Shown here one piece after another: positions 42,547 through 51,380 of a stretch of 64,000 nt of DNA; position 1 is the stretch's first letter; every line of letters begins with the position of its first letter. A model generated the notes under the pieces. It ran no database searches. It saw nothing but the letters and a program-made list of their open reading frames with translations, and was not told where the DNA came from. The position numbers and the translations under genes were made by a program. The stretch lies in contig NQOF01000002.1 of NCBI GenBank assembly GCA_002270465.1, positions 930,001 through 994,000 on the forward strand, written 5' to 3'. Source of the stretch: Blautia hominis. Lineage in GTDB: Bacteria; Bacillota; Clostridia; Lachnospirales; Lachnospiraceae.

Positions 42547-43518
42547 ATGACACCAAAAGAAAATTTCAGAAAATTTTTTCAGCATGAACGCGGCGAATGG
42601 TTCCCCAGCTTTTTCACAGATGCCAACCTGGGCGTGTTCATAACAGGAATGGATGAACGTGCACCCCGCAATCAGTCCGGAAAAGACTTTTTCGGATGTA
42701 CCTGGGTGTTTGACCCCGTAGGAAACGCAGCCGTTCCTGACACCAGTGTTCCGCCGATTCTGGAGGATATCTGTGACTGGAGGGAAAAAGTGGTATTTCC
42801 TGATCTGGATGCTGTGGATTGGGAGGCAAGCGCCAAGGCAGACAATGTAGATCAGTACGATCCGGACAAATTTAATTACACCATGCTCCTGGAAGGTCCC
42901 TTTGAGCGGCTTCACACACTTATGGGGTTTGAGAACGCCCTCTGTGCCATGCTCACAGACCCGGATGAGGTGGGCGCATTTTTCGACCGGCTGGCAGAAC
43001 TGAAATGTAAAGAGCTGGATATCCTGCAGAAATATTACCACACAGAAGCGGTATGCTTTCACGATGACTGGGGTACCCAGAAGAATATGTTCTTCTCCCC
43101 TGATATCTGGCGCAGCCTGATAAAGCCACGGATCAAAAAGATTGCAGAGCACTGCCACTCGCTGGGTATGTTTTTCGATATGCACTCCTGCGGCAAAATG
43201 GATCAGATCATTGCCGAGTTCCCGGAGATAGGCATTGATTCTTTCCAAGGACAGGGGATCAACGACATTGTTGGCGCAATGAAAAAGACAGGCCATAGCC
43301 TGTCCTATAACATCACACCCAAATATCAGGATCTGGAAGCCGCAGCAGCGGCAGGCAGCCTGACTGAGGAGGAAGTCAGAAGCCGTATCCGGGAAGAAGT
43401 TTTATCCTGCGCAAAGAACGGAATCTATACAACTGCCTTCGTCCCGGTAAAGACCTGGTGGTTCCCCATCGCCATGCAGGAGGCGAAAGCCTGCGAAAAG
43501 GAAATTTTCACTATGTAG
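42547..43518 (+). CDS. Uroporphyrinogen decarboxylase-family methyltransferase
   Basis: The 323-residue protein belongs to the URO-D superfamily, whose members in anaerobes are often corrinoid-linked methyltransferases of the MtaA/MtbA type rather than heme enzymes. Zinc-type ligands are visible in [14 protein letters not shown] (His) and [14 protein letters not shown] (His and Cys). C-terminal sequence is [23 protein letters not shown] 42547 is preferred over 42532 because GGGAGG lies 7 nt before it. No heme-pathway gene and no corrinoid protein lie nearby, so the substrate is unknown. It is a single-gene unit. Confidence 0.82.
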   Translation: MTPKENFRKFFQHERGEWFPSFFTDANLGVFITGMDERAPRNQSGKDFFGCTWVFDPVGNAAVPDTSVPPILEDICDWREKVVFPDLDAVDWEASAKADNVDQYDPDKFNYTMLLEGPFERLHTLMGFENALCAMLTDPDEVGAFFDRLAELKCKELDILQKYYHTEAVCFHDDWGTQKNMFFSPDIWRSLIKPRIKKIAEHCHSLGMFFDMHSCGKMDQIIAEFPEIGIDSFQGQGINDIVGAMKKTGHSLSYNITPKYQDLEAAAAAGSLTEEEVRSRIREEVLSCAKNGIYTTAFVPVKTWWFPIAMQEAKACEKEIFTM

Positions 43519-43861
43519 TGGGAAGTTCCAGGCTCACGCACAGGGCATGATTGACTTTCTTCAGTATTTCTGCATCCAGATGGCATACCTTGTCTTTTAA
43601 TCTTCGTTTATCAATGGTGCGAAGCTGCTCCAGCAGGATTACGGAATCCTTCACGATCGCGTAGGAGGATGCGTCAATCTCTATATGGGTGGGCAGCTTC
43701 GCCTTATTCATCTTTGATGTTATGGCCGCACAGATAACTGTGGGGCTGTGTTTATTACCGATGTCATTCTGAATGATCAGCACCGGACGGATTCCGCCCT
43801 GTTCGCTGCCGACTACCGGCCTTAAATCCGCGTAAAAAATATCACCTCGTTTGATAACCAC
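43511..43861 (-). CDS. EndoA/MazF-family mRNA interferase
   Basis: The 116-residue toxin fold is clear: [57 protein letters not shown] and [16 protein letters not shown]. EndoA-type enzymes cut single-stranded mRNA at a short site. GTG 43861 is the best start (MVIKRGD, as in the family). Upstream, between it and alr, there is no CopG/MazE-type antitoxin gene, only a 20-codon frame (43867-43929). In B. subtilis the toxin follows alr and an antitoxin, so the antitoxin seems lost, moved or very short. Its 3' end overlaps that of the URO-D gene. Confidence 0.9.
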   Translation of the reverse strand: MVIKRGDIFYADLRPVVGSEQGGIRPVLIIQNDIGNKHSPTVICAAITSKMNKAKLPTHIEIDASSYAIVKDSVILLEQLRTIDKRRLKDKVCHLDAEILKKVNHALCVSLELPTT

Positions 43862-44006
43862 ACATTTCACACTCCGATTTTTTTCTGTTCAGATATAATT
43901 CTTCCCAAGTTCTCTCGTGTGTATTCCATGGTTTTTCTTGTTTTTTACTTTTCTGAAGCCAAATCGCCTAGGGCGATGGGATCTTTGCTTGCTGCGGGAT
44001 GTGTTC

Positions 44007-45146
44007 TTACGGTTCTGCGGGAATAAAAAGGTGGGGGACACGTTTATTGATACAGCAGGCAAACTCGTAATTAAAGCGGCCTGAAATCTCTCCCAGTTCC
44101 TCCAGCGTGATGCTCTCTTCCCCGTCCCGTCCAACTAATGTCACTTCGTCCAACTCTTCCGCTTCCGGGATATCTGTCACATCCACCATGAACTGGTCCA
44201 TACAGACTCGTCCTATGATCGGCGCACGTCTGCCGCGGATCAGTACACTGCCTTTGTTTGACAGACTTCTGGCATACCCGTCCGCATATCCCACGGGAAT
44301 GGTGGCAACTCTGGTAGGACGTTTTGTGACAAATGTTCCGCCGTAGCTGATCTCCACGCCGGGTTCCACTGTCTTTATGTATACAACTCTGCTTTTGAGA
44401 GCCATTACCGGTTTTAAAGGCACCGGCTCCTTTTCCACCTGACCGGACGGATAGAGGCCGTACAGAATGATACCGGCCCGCACGGCATCCATATTCGCCT
44501 CCGGGATCCGGATAATACCTGCACTGTTGGAACAGTGCTTCAAAGGCACATGCAGCCCCTTCTCCTCCAAGGCCCGGACAAATTCCAGGTATCTCTCAAG
44601 CTGTGCATAGGCCGGTTCCCTGCCCGTCTCATCTGCCCTGGCAAAATGGGTGAACAGTCCTTCCACTTCAAGCCCCGGCATTTCAGCAATTTTCAGGATC
44701 TCCGGTACATCGTGCTGCAGATCGCGGTAGCCGATACGTGTCATACCGGTATCCAGCTTAATATGTATCTTCACTGCTTTGTTCAGCCATTTTGCCGTGT
44801 CTGATAAATCTTCAGCCATCTTACAGGTAAAAACAGTGGGGCGGAAGTTATTTTCTATGATGGTCTCATAATCTTCCAGGAAGGTATATCCAAGAATCAA
44901 AACAGGCTTTTCAATACCGCCCTCTCTGAGTGCAAGTCCCTCTTCCACACAGGCTACAGCAAAGCCCCAAATATAAGGCAGGGGTTCGATATGCCTGGCA
45001 ATGGGAAGTGCTCCATGTCCATAGCCATCCGCCTTCAGTACGGCTATGATCTTTGTGTCCTCGCGGATATTGTTCTTCATACTTTCCAGATTATAGGAAA
45101 CCGCATCCAAATCTATGGAAACGTAAATCCTGTTCGGTGTCTTCAT
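44007..45146 (-). CDS. alr: Alanine racemase
   Basis: The 379-residue PLP enzyme makes D-alanine for peptidoglycan. The PLP lysine is in VLKADGYGHGALPIA (K38), the catalytic tyrosine in VEISYGGTFVTKRPTRVATI, and the conserved barrel motif in RVCMDQFMVDVTDIP. Length is normal. Its ATGA start overlaps the stop of the nnr gene by 4 bp, so the two are translationally coupled. The mazF-type gene follows after about 145 bp. Confidence 0.95.
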   Translation of the reverse strand: MKTPNRIYVSIDLDAVSYNLESMKNNIREDTKIIAVLKADGYGHGALPIARHIEPLPYIWGFAVACVEEGLALREGGIEKPVLILGYTFLEDYETIIENNFRPTVFTCKMAEDLSDTAKWLNKAVKIHIKLDTGMTRIGYRDLQHDVPEILKIAEMPGLEVEGLFTHFARADETGREPAYAQLERYLEFVRALEEKGLHVPLKHCSNSAGIIRIPEANMDAVRAGIILYGLYPSGQVEKEPVPLKPVMALKSRVVYIKTVEPGVEISYGGTFVTKRPTRVATIPVGYADGYARSLSNKGSVLIRGRRAPIIGRVCMDQFMVDVTDIPEAEELDEVTLVGRDGEESITLEELGEISGRFNYEFACCINKRVPHLFIPAEP

Positions 45147-46645
45147 AAAACTGCTCCTCTTTTCTTCAAGATTTCCGTTGTCTGTGTGATCATATCTCCG
45201 GCGATCATACTGTACTCCCCCTTTTGGGCAGCTGCCATATCACCTGCCATCCCATGAAAATAAGCGCCCAAAGCCGCGGCTTCCTTTACTGAAAGCCCCT
45301 GGGCTAAAAGGCCCATAAGGATACCGGAGAGTACATCCCCGCTTCCGGCTGTTGCCATTCCGCTGTTGCCGGAAGTGTTGATAAATATCTCCTCACCACC
45401 GTCAGAAATGACGGTACGGGAATCTTTGCATACTACGGTCAGATGATATTTCTGGGCAAAACGTTTTGTCAGGTAAAGGGGCGCTTCTTTCCACTCCTCC
45501 ACGGATACCCCTGCGATCCTGGAGAACTCACCCAAGTGGGGTGTTACCAGAATAGGTGCCGGATACTGCGTGAGCACTTCCATTCTGCCTGCCAGAAGAT
45601 TCAGGCCGTCCGCATCGATCAGCAAAGGTTTACTGCCCTCTGCCAGTATGGTATAGAGGATATCTTCTGCCTGCTGCCCTGTGCCAAGTCCCGGCCCTAC
45701 TCCTATCACATCTGCCCAGGCCAGTCCTTCCCGGATCTGTTCTTTTTTGATTTCCTCATCGTCATAGAAGCTGTACATAGCCTCCGGCAGCATTGTGGTC
45801 AGTGCCTGCCTGTTCTCCTCCCTGGTATGCACCTTGATCATACCTGCACCTGTCCTGAGTGCCGCACAGGCAGAGAGATACGCTGCGCCGCTTAAATCAC
45901 GGCTTCCGGCTGCCAGAAATATTTTTCCATAAGTCCCCTTGTTTCCATCCGGCTTCCGCTTGGGGATCCGGTACAGATCCTTCTCCTCACAACGCAGTAC
46001 AGACAGCTCAAAATCATTCTGGGACAGTTTATAGATCCCGATATCCGCAGTCCTGACTTTTCCCGCGCAGGAAGCACCCGGATAGAATAACAGCCCTGCC
46101 TTCTCATAGGCAAAGGTCACAGTCACGTCAGCTTTCACTGCACAGCCCAGCACCTTTCCCGTATCTGCACTGATACCGGAGGGGATATCCACTGCCATGA
46201 TCTTTGCTTCCGACCGGTTAGAGGCTTCGATGGTGTCTCTGTAGATTCCGCCCACTTCTCTGGACAGGCCTACACCAAAGACAGCATCTACTATAGTAGT
46301 ATATTCAGCAGGTACGGCATTCTTGACAAAGGATATGTGATAATTTTCTGCAATATTCACTTGCTTTCTCATTTCTTCTGTATAATGATCCTTTTTTCCA
46401 AGTATACAGATATCTACCGAAACCCCTGCCACATGAAGCATACGCGCCACAGCCACGCCGTCCGCGCCGTTATTTCCCGTGCCGCAGAGGACCAGGACTT
46501 TTTCCAGAGGGAAATCTTCCTCCACAAGGGCCCGGTACACACTCAGGGCTGCCCGCTCCATGAGGACCAGGGAGGGGATCCCGATCTTGCGGATGGTATA
46601 ATCATCCAAAAGTTTCATCTGTCCGCCGGTTACGATTTGTTTCAT
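45143..46645 (-). CDS. nnr: Bifunctional NAD(P)H-hydrate epimerase/dehydratase
   Basis: The 500-residue protein repairs hydrated NADH and NADPH. Residues 1 to about 215 form the YjeF_N epimerase (CGTGNNGADGVAVARML, DAVFGVGLSREVGG). Residues about 225-500 form the ADP-dependent dehydratase with a ribokinase-like fold (GVGPGLGTGQQAEDI, then STSGN-type GNSGMATAGSGDVLSGILMG). GGAGTGTTGAC precedes the start. It is the first gene of the nnr-alr-mazF unit, and a terminator after rex separates it from rex. Confidence 0.94.
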   Translation of the reverse strand: MKQIVTGGQMKLLDDYTIRKIGIPSLVLMERAALSVYRALVEEDFPLEKVLVLCGTGNNGADGVAVARMLHVAGVSVDICILGKKDHYTEEMRKQVNIAENYHISFVKNAVPAEYTTIVDAVFGVGLSREVGGIYRDTIEASNRSEAKIMAVDIPSGISADTGKVLGCAVKADVTVTFAYEKAGLLFYPGASCAGKVRTADIGIYKLSQNDFELSVLRCEEKDLYRIPKRKPDGNKGTYGKIFLAAGSRDLSGAAYLSACAALRTGAGMIKVHTREENRQALTTMLPEAMYSFYDDEEIKKEQIREGLAWADVIGVGPGLGTGQQAEDILYTILAEGSKPLLIDADGLNLLAGRMEVLTQYPAPILVTPHLGEFSRIAGVSVEEWKEAPLYLTKRFAQKYHLTVVCKDSRTVISDGGEEIFINTSGNSGMATAGSGDVLSGILMGLLAQGLSVKEAAALGAYFHGMAGDMAAAQKGEYSMIAGDMITQTTEILKKRGAVL

Positions 46646-46677
46646 GTCAACACTCCTCTCTTTTGCTGGTATCAGCC

Positions 46678-46714
46678 AAAAAAGGCCGCCGCAAAAGTTC
46701 CGCAGCAGCCTTTT
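46678..46714 (-). terminator. Terminator of rex
   Basis: Read on the minus strand, GGCTGCTGC and GCGGCGGCC pair with two G-T pairs, followed by TTTTTT, just past the rex stop and 33 bp before the nnr start. Confidence 0.88.
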
Positions 46715-46715
46715 C

Positions 46716-47360
46716 TTACTTTTTATGTTCCGTCACATAACAATTCAGATTATAAGACAATCTCATGAGACTCTCGGACAGGTGTACATTTTCCACAATG
46801 ACATCCTCCGGGACCTCCAGATCCAGATGTGCGAAATTCCAGATAGCCTTGATTCCGTTTTCCACCAGCAGATCAGCTGTCTCTTCTGCATTGTTCTTAG
46901 GCAGAGTGAGCGCCGCTATCTGAACATCATTATCCTTCAGATACTGGGGAAGTTCATCCATCATAAGGATTTCGTTCCCACGGATGGAAATGCCCTTCAG
47001 AACCGGGTTCACATCAAAGATACCGACTACCTTAAACCCGCGCTTTTCAAACTGCACATAATTTGCCAGTGCCTGTCCCAGATTGCCCGCTCCGATAATG
47101 ATCATGTTATGGGTCCGGTCAAGTCCCAGGATCTTAGCGATCTCCGTGTACAGGTACTGCACATTATATCCGTATCCCTGCTGCCCGAACCCTCCAAAAT
47201 TATTCAGGTCCTGGCGGATCTGGGATGCCGTTACGCGCATCTTGGTACTCAGCTCATTTGAGGAGATACGCTCCACACCATCTTCCAAAAGTTCTCCTAA
47301 ATATCTGTAATATCGGGGAAGTCTTCTGATGACTGCTTTTGATATGCATTTTTCGTCCAC
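46716..47360 (-). CDS. rex: Redox-sensing repressor Rex
   Basis: The 214-residue regulator binds DNA when NAD+ is high and releases it when NADH rises, controlling fermentation genes. Residues 1-78 are the winged helix (AVIRRLPRYYRYLGELLEDG, TASQIRQDLNNFGGFGQQGY). Residues about 85-205 are the Rossmann domain with IIIGAGNLGQALANYV. The start is GTG 47360, 9 nt after AAGGAGG. Its promoter spacer holds one Rex half-site (TTAACAA), so autoregulation is possible. A full Rex box lies at the alcohol dehydrogenase gene. As in B. subtilis, an ABC-F gene of the YdiF type is close by. Confidence 0.96.
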   Translation of the reverse strand: MDEKCISKAVIRRLPRYYRYLGELLEDGVERISSNELSTKMRVTASQIRQDLNNFGGFGQQGYGYNVQYLYTEIAKILGLDRTHNMIIIGAGNLGQALANYVQFEKRGFKVVGIFDVNPVLKGISIRGNEILMMDELPQYLKDNDVQIAALTLPKNNAEETADLLVENGIKAIWNFAHLDLEVPEDVIVENVHLSESLMRLSYNLNCYVTEHKK

Positions 47361-47405
47361 GACTTTACCCTCCTTATGTCTTAGTTTTCTGTTTCATATA
47401 GGAAT

Positions 47406-47434
47406 ATTATATATAATTGTTAAAATAAAGTCAA
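47406..47434 (-). promoter_or_regulatory. Promoter of rex with half Rex site
   Basis: Minus-strand TTGACT (47429-47434), 17-bp spacer, TATAAT (47406-47411). TTGTTAA on the plus strand (47417-47423) inside the spacer is one exact half of a Rex box; the other half is poorly matched. Confidence 0.8.
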
Positions 47435-47465
47435 ATACAATTCCAGTTATTGTTGTTTTTATCTG

Positions 47466-47493
47466 TTGTCAAATTCTGAATTTCAGATATAAT
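47466..47493 (+). promoter_or_regulatory. Promoter of ABC-F gene
   Basis: TTGTCA (47466-47471), 16-bp spacer, TATAAT (47488-47493). The start site falls about 14 bp before copy C of the mobile element, so the element is transcribed as leader RNA. Confidence 0.8.
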
Positions 47494-47505
47494 AGGAAGG
47501 GTGAA

Positions 47506-47664
47506 GCAAAAATGTTACTGTTCTCTCCGTGTCCAGCAACACGCTTCGCGATGCACAGATATGGAGCATTCTGCCCCATATCGCGCTGGCTGCCTGGGGA
47601 TTTTCATGCTTTCAGCATGATAACACCTCCCGGTACAGTGGCCTGTGTACAGTAATACAAAAAT
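47506..47664. mobile_element. GTTAC-family element, copy C in ABC-F leader
   Basis: The element runs 47514-47656 (143 bp, the same length as copy B). Its ends are GTTACTGTTCTC and GTGTACAGTAAT. Flanks are GCAAAAAT (47506-47513) and ACAAAAAT (47657-47664), an 8-bp direct repeat with 7 of 8 matches. It differs from copy B at only a few positions, including a broken pair in each internal stem (ATATGGAGCA/TGCCCCATAT; TTTTCATGCT/AGCATGATAA), so it is younger than copy A or the two are recent relatives. It lies between the promoter and the ABC-F start codon. Confidence 0.83.
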
Positions 47665-47699
47665 CCCTCAGCCAAAGTCCATTCCCGGCGGATTTTTGT
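47657..47699 (+). promoter_or_regulatory. Attenuator-like hairpin in ABC-F leader
   Basis: ACAAAAATCC (47657-47666) pairs perfectly with GGATTTTTGT (47690-47699). The TTTTT in the right arm and CCGGCGG before it give it a terminator-like look. The left arm is the duplicated target of copy C. It lies 56 bp before the ABC-F ATG (AAGGAG present). Leaders of antibiotic-responsive ABC-F genes are often controlled this way. Confidence 0.45.
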
Positions 47700-47755
47700 C
47701 TATGACTGTGAAGAGACAAAACAGTTACACCTAAAGATAAAGGAGATACTAAAAA

Positions 47756-49663
47756 ATGATACTGGCATGTCAGAATATTGAAAAATCATTTGGAGGCATG
47801 AATTTGATCCATGACGCCTCCTTCCATATAGAGGAACGCGAAAAAGCCGCCTTAGTGGGCATCAACGGAGCAGGCAAATCCACGCTGCTGCGTATTATCA
47901 TGCAGGAGATCCCAGCGGACAGCGGGGAGGTCATCTTATCCAGAGGCAGGACCATCGGCTACCTGGCCCAGCACCAGGAGCTGGACAGCGCCCTCACCAT
48001 CTACGATTCCCTGCTGCAGGTCAAACAGCATATTTTGGATATGGAGCTTCATATGCGGGAAACGGAAAAGCAGATGAAGCACGCTTCCGGGAAAGAACTG
48101 GAACACCTTATGGAAACGTATTCCCGGCTGACCCATGAATTTGAAATGGAAAACGGCTACGCATACAAAAGCGAACTTGTGGGAGTGCTGAAAGGACTTG
48201 GCTTTCCTGAAAGTGATTTTGAAAAAGAGATCTCCACCCTGTCGGGAGGGCAGAAAACGCGGGTTGCCCTTGGACGCCTCCTATTGTCCAAACCGGACAT
48301 CATCCTTCTGGATGAGCCTACCAACCATCTGGATATGGATTCCATCTCCTGGCTGGAGACCTATCTGCTGAACTATCCGGGAGCTGTCCTGATCGTATCC
48401 CATGACCGGTATTTTCTGGACCGGATCGTAACCAAAGTTATTGATATTGATAACGGAAAGGTAAGTTCATTTACCGGAAATTATTCTGCTTACAGTGAGA
48501 AAAAGGCCCAGCTACGCAGGGATGCCTATCAGGCGTATCTGAATCAGCAGCAGGAGATCAAACATCAGGAGGAAGTGATCGCCAAGTTAAAGCAGTTTAA
48601 CAGGGAGAAATCCATAAAGCGGGCAGAAAGCCGTGAAAAACTGCTGGATAAGATTGAAGTCATAGAAAAGCCCACAGAGGTAAACGCTTCCATGCGTATT
48701 TACTTAAAGCCCCGCATGGAAAGCGGTACGGATGTACTGACCGTGGAGCATCTCACAAAATCCTTCCCCTCTCTCCCCCTCTTTTCGGACCTGAATTTTT
48801 CTGTCAAACGGGGGGAACGGGTAGCGATCATCGGTAACAACGGAACTGGCAAGACCACCATACTAAAAATCTTAAACGAGCTGGTTCCCGCCGACGCCGG
48901 GGTCTTCCATCTGGGAAGCAAAGTGCACATCGGATACTATGACCAGGAGCACCATGTACTCCATATGGAGAAAACCATCTTTGAAGAGATCTCTGATGAT
49001 TTTCCAAAACTCACCAACACAGAGATCCGCAATCTGCTGGCTGCTTTCCTTTTCACCGGAGATGATGTATTTAAGAAGATCTCCTCCTTAAGCGGCGGAG
49101 AACGGGGACGTGTATCCCTGGCTAAACTCATGCTGTCAGAAGCCAACTTTCTGATCCTGGATGAGCCTACCAACCACCTGGATATCATGTCAAAAGAGAT
49201 TCTGGAGGATGCCCTGTGCAATTACACTGGAACTGTGCTGTATGTGTCTCATGACCGGTATTTTATCAACAGGACAGCCACCAGGATCCTGGAGCTGACC
49301 AACAAAAGTATGGTGAATTACATCGGCAATTATGATTACTATATGGAAAAAAGAGAAGAACTCACCCGTATCTACGCACCTGGCCAGGAGGAGGAAGAAA
49401 CTGCAGAATCTGTGTCTGCCACAAAACTGGACTGGAAACAGCAGAAAGAAGAACAGGCACGCCAGAGGAAACGCGAAAATGATCTGAAAAAGACCGAAGC
49501 AGAGATTGAACGCCTGGAATCCAGAGACAAGGAGATTGACGCCGAGATGGAGAAGCCGGATGTGGCGGTCAATGTGGCCGAATGCGTAAGGCTGGCCAAC
49601 GAAAAAGCTGAGATCGCGCAAAAACTGGAAGAACTCTATGAAAAATGGGAAGAACTGGCATAA
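47756..49663 (+). CDS. ABC-F family ATPase, YdiF-like
   Basis: The 635-residue soluble protein has two ABC domains: Walker A GINGAGKSTLLR and GNNGTGKTTILK, signatures LSGGQKTRVALG and LSGGERGRVSLA, Walker B ILLDEPTNHLD and LILDEPTNHLD, with no membrane span. The interdomain linker (EEVIAKLKQFNREKSIKRAE) and a charged C-terminal coiled coil are typical of ABC-F proteins, which act on the ribosome. Without an antibiotic resistance subfamily marker a housekeeping translation role like YdiF is more likely. AAGGAG precedes the ATG. Its leader carries copy C and an attenuator-like hairpin. Confidence 0.93.
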   Translation: MILACQNIEKSFGGMNLIHDASFHIEEREKAALVGINGAGKSTLLRIIMQEIPADSGEVILSRGRTIGYLAQHQELDSALTIYDSLLQVKQHILDMELHMRETEKQMKHASGKELEHLMETYSRLTHEFEMENGYAYKSELVGVLKGLGFPESDFEKEISTLSGGQKTRVALGRLLLSKPDIILLDEPTNHLDMDSISWLETYLLNYPGAVLIVSHDRYFLDRIVTKVIDIDNGKVSSFTGNYSAYSEKKAQLRRDAYQAYLNQQQEIKHQEEVIAKLKQFNREKSIKRAESREKLLDKIEVIEKPTEVNASMRIYLKPRMESGTDVLTVEHLTKSFPSLPLFSDLNFSVKRGERVAIIGNNGTGKTTILKILNELVPADAGVFHLGSKVHIGYYDQEHHVLHMEKTIFEEISDDFPKLTNTEIRNLLAAFLFTGDDVFKKISSLSGGERGRVSLAKLMLSEANFLILDEPTNHLDIMSKEILEDALCNYTGTVLYVSHDRYFINRTATRILELTNKSMVNYIGNYDYYMEKREELTRIYAPGQEEEETAESVSATKLDWKQQKEEQARQRKRENDLKKTEAEIERLESRDKEIDAEMEKPDVAVNVAECVRLANEKAEIAQKLEELYEKWEELA

Positions 49664-49683
49664 TGCCTGTTCTTCCCGTTTTT
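49647..49683 (+). terminator. Terminator of ABC-F gene
   Basis: The stem GGGAAGAAC (49647-49655, inside the last codons) / GTTCTTCCC (49669-49677) is followed by GTTTTT. Confidence 0.85.
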
Positions 49684-49686
49684 CTG

Positions 49687-50484
49687 TTATAAGGGCAGGT
49701 CCCGCTTGCTGAACCGTATGATTCCAATCCCCATAAGTAAAAAACCCGCCAGATACAAAATGCCGCACATCATCCAAGCTTTTCCGTCCCCTGCACTCAG
49801 ACCGTCTATGTCAAACAAGGTCACAGGTGTGGCATATTTTACTTTCTCAAATTTATCTCCAACCTGCGATATCATCTGCACAAGGACTGAATATACTACG
49901 ATGGCTGTACTGACTGCAGAGGAAGTTTTTGATTCATTGCTGAAACAAGAAGCACAGAAACATGCGCCGCCAAAGAATACAAGCATTCCCAGCAGACCCA
50001 CATTGATCCGGATAAACGCTGCTGTTTCCATTTCCCCGGGGAAAAGTACCTCACTGACAACAAGGATCAGGCAAGTCACATAAATGACAATGACAAGCAG
50101 AGACACCAGCATGAAAACGCACTGTGTCATCATGATCTTCCAGCGTTTGGCAGGTACCGCCAAAAGGTAAGCCATGGAGCCGTTGTCCACGTATTTGGCT
50201 GCCAGTCTGTTTGAAAGAATTATGATGAATACCGCCGGGAAAGCCACATACAGCATTCCATATAAGTATCCCGATACAAATTCCAGCAATGTCTGGCCCA
50301 CATCAGCCATGCCAAATGCCGCGAACAGATCCGGCATGCTGTCAGCCATCATTTTCAGGCTGTCTCCCATTTCAGGATTGAACATCATAGTGATCATACT
50401 GCCATAGACACTGAGGACCGCAAGAAAGATGACGAGCAGCAGCCAGTTTGATTTGATCTCTTTTTTAAATAACGTAGCATTCAT
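49687..50484 (-). CDS. ABC-2 type exporter permease
   Basis: The 265-residue protein has six membrane spans, starting with NWLLLVIFLAVLSVYGSMIT and ending YLAGFLLMGIGIIRFSKRDL, the layout of ABC-2 export permeases. A loop of about 50 residues (MFNPEMGDSLKMMADSMPDL) follows the first span. The ATGA start overlaps the ATP-binding gene by 4 bp. With that subunit it would export an unknown compound. It is the third gene of a tetR-ABC-permease operon. Confidence 0.88.
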   Translation of the reverse strand: MNATLFKKEIKSNWLLLVIFLAVLSVYGSMITMMFNPEMGDSLKMMADSMPDLFAAFGMADVGQTLLEFVSGYLYGMLYVAFPAVFIIILSNRLAAKYVDNGSMAYLLAVPAKRWKIMMTQCVFMLVSLLVIVIYVTCLILVVSEVLFPGEMETAAFIRINVGLLGMLVFFGGACFCASCFSNESKTSSAVSTAIVVYSVLVQMISQVGDKFEKVKYATPVTLFDIDGLSAGDGKAWMMCGILYLAGFLLMGIGIIRFSKRDLPL

Positions 50485-51380
50485 GATCGTGCTGCCTCCT
50501 CTCCGTAAAAATGCATGAAAAACTCTTCCAGACTCTGTGTGCGCACATCTAAATCTGTGATCGTATACGCGCTGGCCTTTTTCAGGAAAAGATCAATATT
50601 TTTTCCCACTTTGGCAGTCACTGCTTTTTCCCCGGCCTGATAAGAGGCCTCAGGAAATGCGGCAGCGAACGCTTCCGCCATAGCTGGCTCCCGGAAAGTG
50701 ATCACTATCACTTTCTGTCTTCCCTCTTTTAATCTTTCAATCTCCTCCACTGCAACCAGGCGCCCGTCACGGATGATTGCGGCACGGTCACAGGTTCGTT
50801 CAATCTCCTCAAACATATGGGAAGACATAAGTATGGTTTTTCCTTTTTTCTTCTCCGAAAGGATCAGCTCTACAAACCGATTCTGCATCAAAGGGTCCAG
50901 TCCGCTGGTGGGTTCATCCAGGATCAGGATGCTTGCCAGCGGATTCATGAATGCACAGACGATTCCTATCTTCTGCTTCATGCCTTTTGACATTTTCTTC
51001 AGCTTGCCGGAGGGATTCAGTTCAAACATTTTCATTAGTTCCTGAGCCCGGCCCAAATCTCTCATTTTCTTCATCTTTGCCACGAAACGGATAAATTCCA
51101 TTCCTGTCATGGAGTCAATAAAAGCAATTTCCCCGGGAAGATATCCAAGGGATGTCTGGATCTTATCCGCCTCCTTAAAACAATCCATATCCAGGATAGA
51201 CAGGCTGCCGCTGTCAGGCTTGATAAAGCCCATGATCTGACGGATCGTTGTGGTCTTCCCTGCTCCGTTTGGGCCTAAAAATCCAAGCACCTCTCCTTGT
51301 TTCACCGAAAAACTCACGTCAAAAACACCGCGGTTCTGTCCATAGTCTTTTGTTATATGGCTGATTTCTATTACGTTCAT
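50481..51380 (-). CDS. ABC exporter ATP-binding protein
   Basis: The 299-residue protein has Walker A GPNGAGKTTTIRQIMG, a signature region MSKGMKQKIGIVCAFM, Walker B SILILDEPTSGLD, and a C-terminal domain of about 80 residues typical of drug- and bacitracin-type exporters. ATG 51380 is used because AAGGAGG lies 8 nt before it; the frame open to 51608 runs back through the tetR gene. It overlaps both neighbours by 4 bp. Confidence 0.92.
   Translation of the reverse strand: MNVIEISHITKDYGQNRGVFDVSFSVKQGEVLGFLGPNGAGKTTTIRQIMGFIKPDSGSLSILDMDCFKEADKIQTSLGYLPGEIAFIDSMTGMEFIRFVAKMKKMRDLGRAQELMKMFELNPSGKLKKMSKGMKQKIGIVCAFMNPLASILILDEPTSGLDPLMQNRFVELILSEKKKGKTILMSSHMFEEIERTCDRAAIIRDGRLVAVEEIERLKEGRQKVIVITFREPAMAEAFAAAFPEASYQAGEKAVTAKVGKNIDLFLKKASAYTITDLDVRTQSLEEFFMHFYGEEAARS

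Noticed and set aside
43867-43929. 20-codon frame before mazF as an antitoxin
   Set aside because: Its product lacks a DNA-binding or toxin-binding motif and it has no good RBS, so it is not called as a gene; it is mentioned only in the MazF entry.
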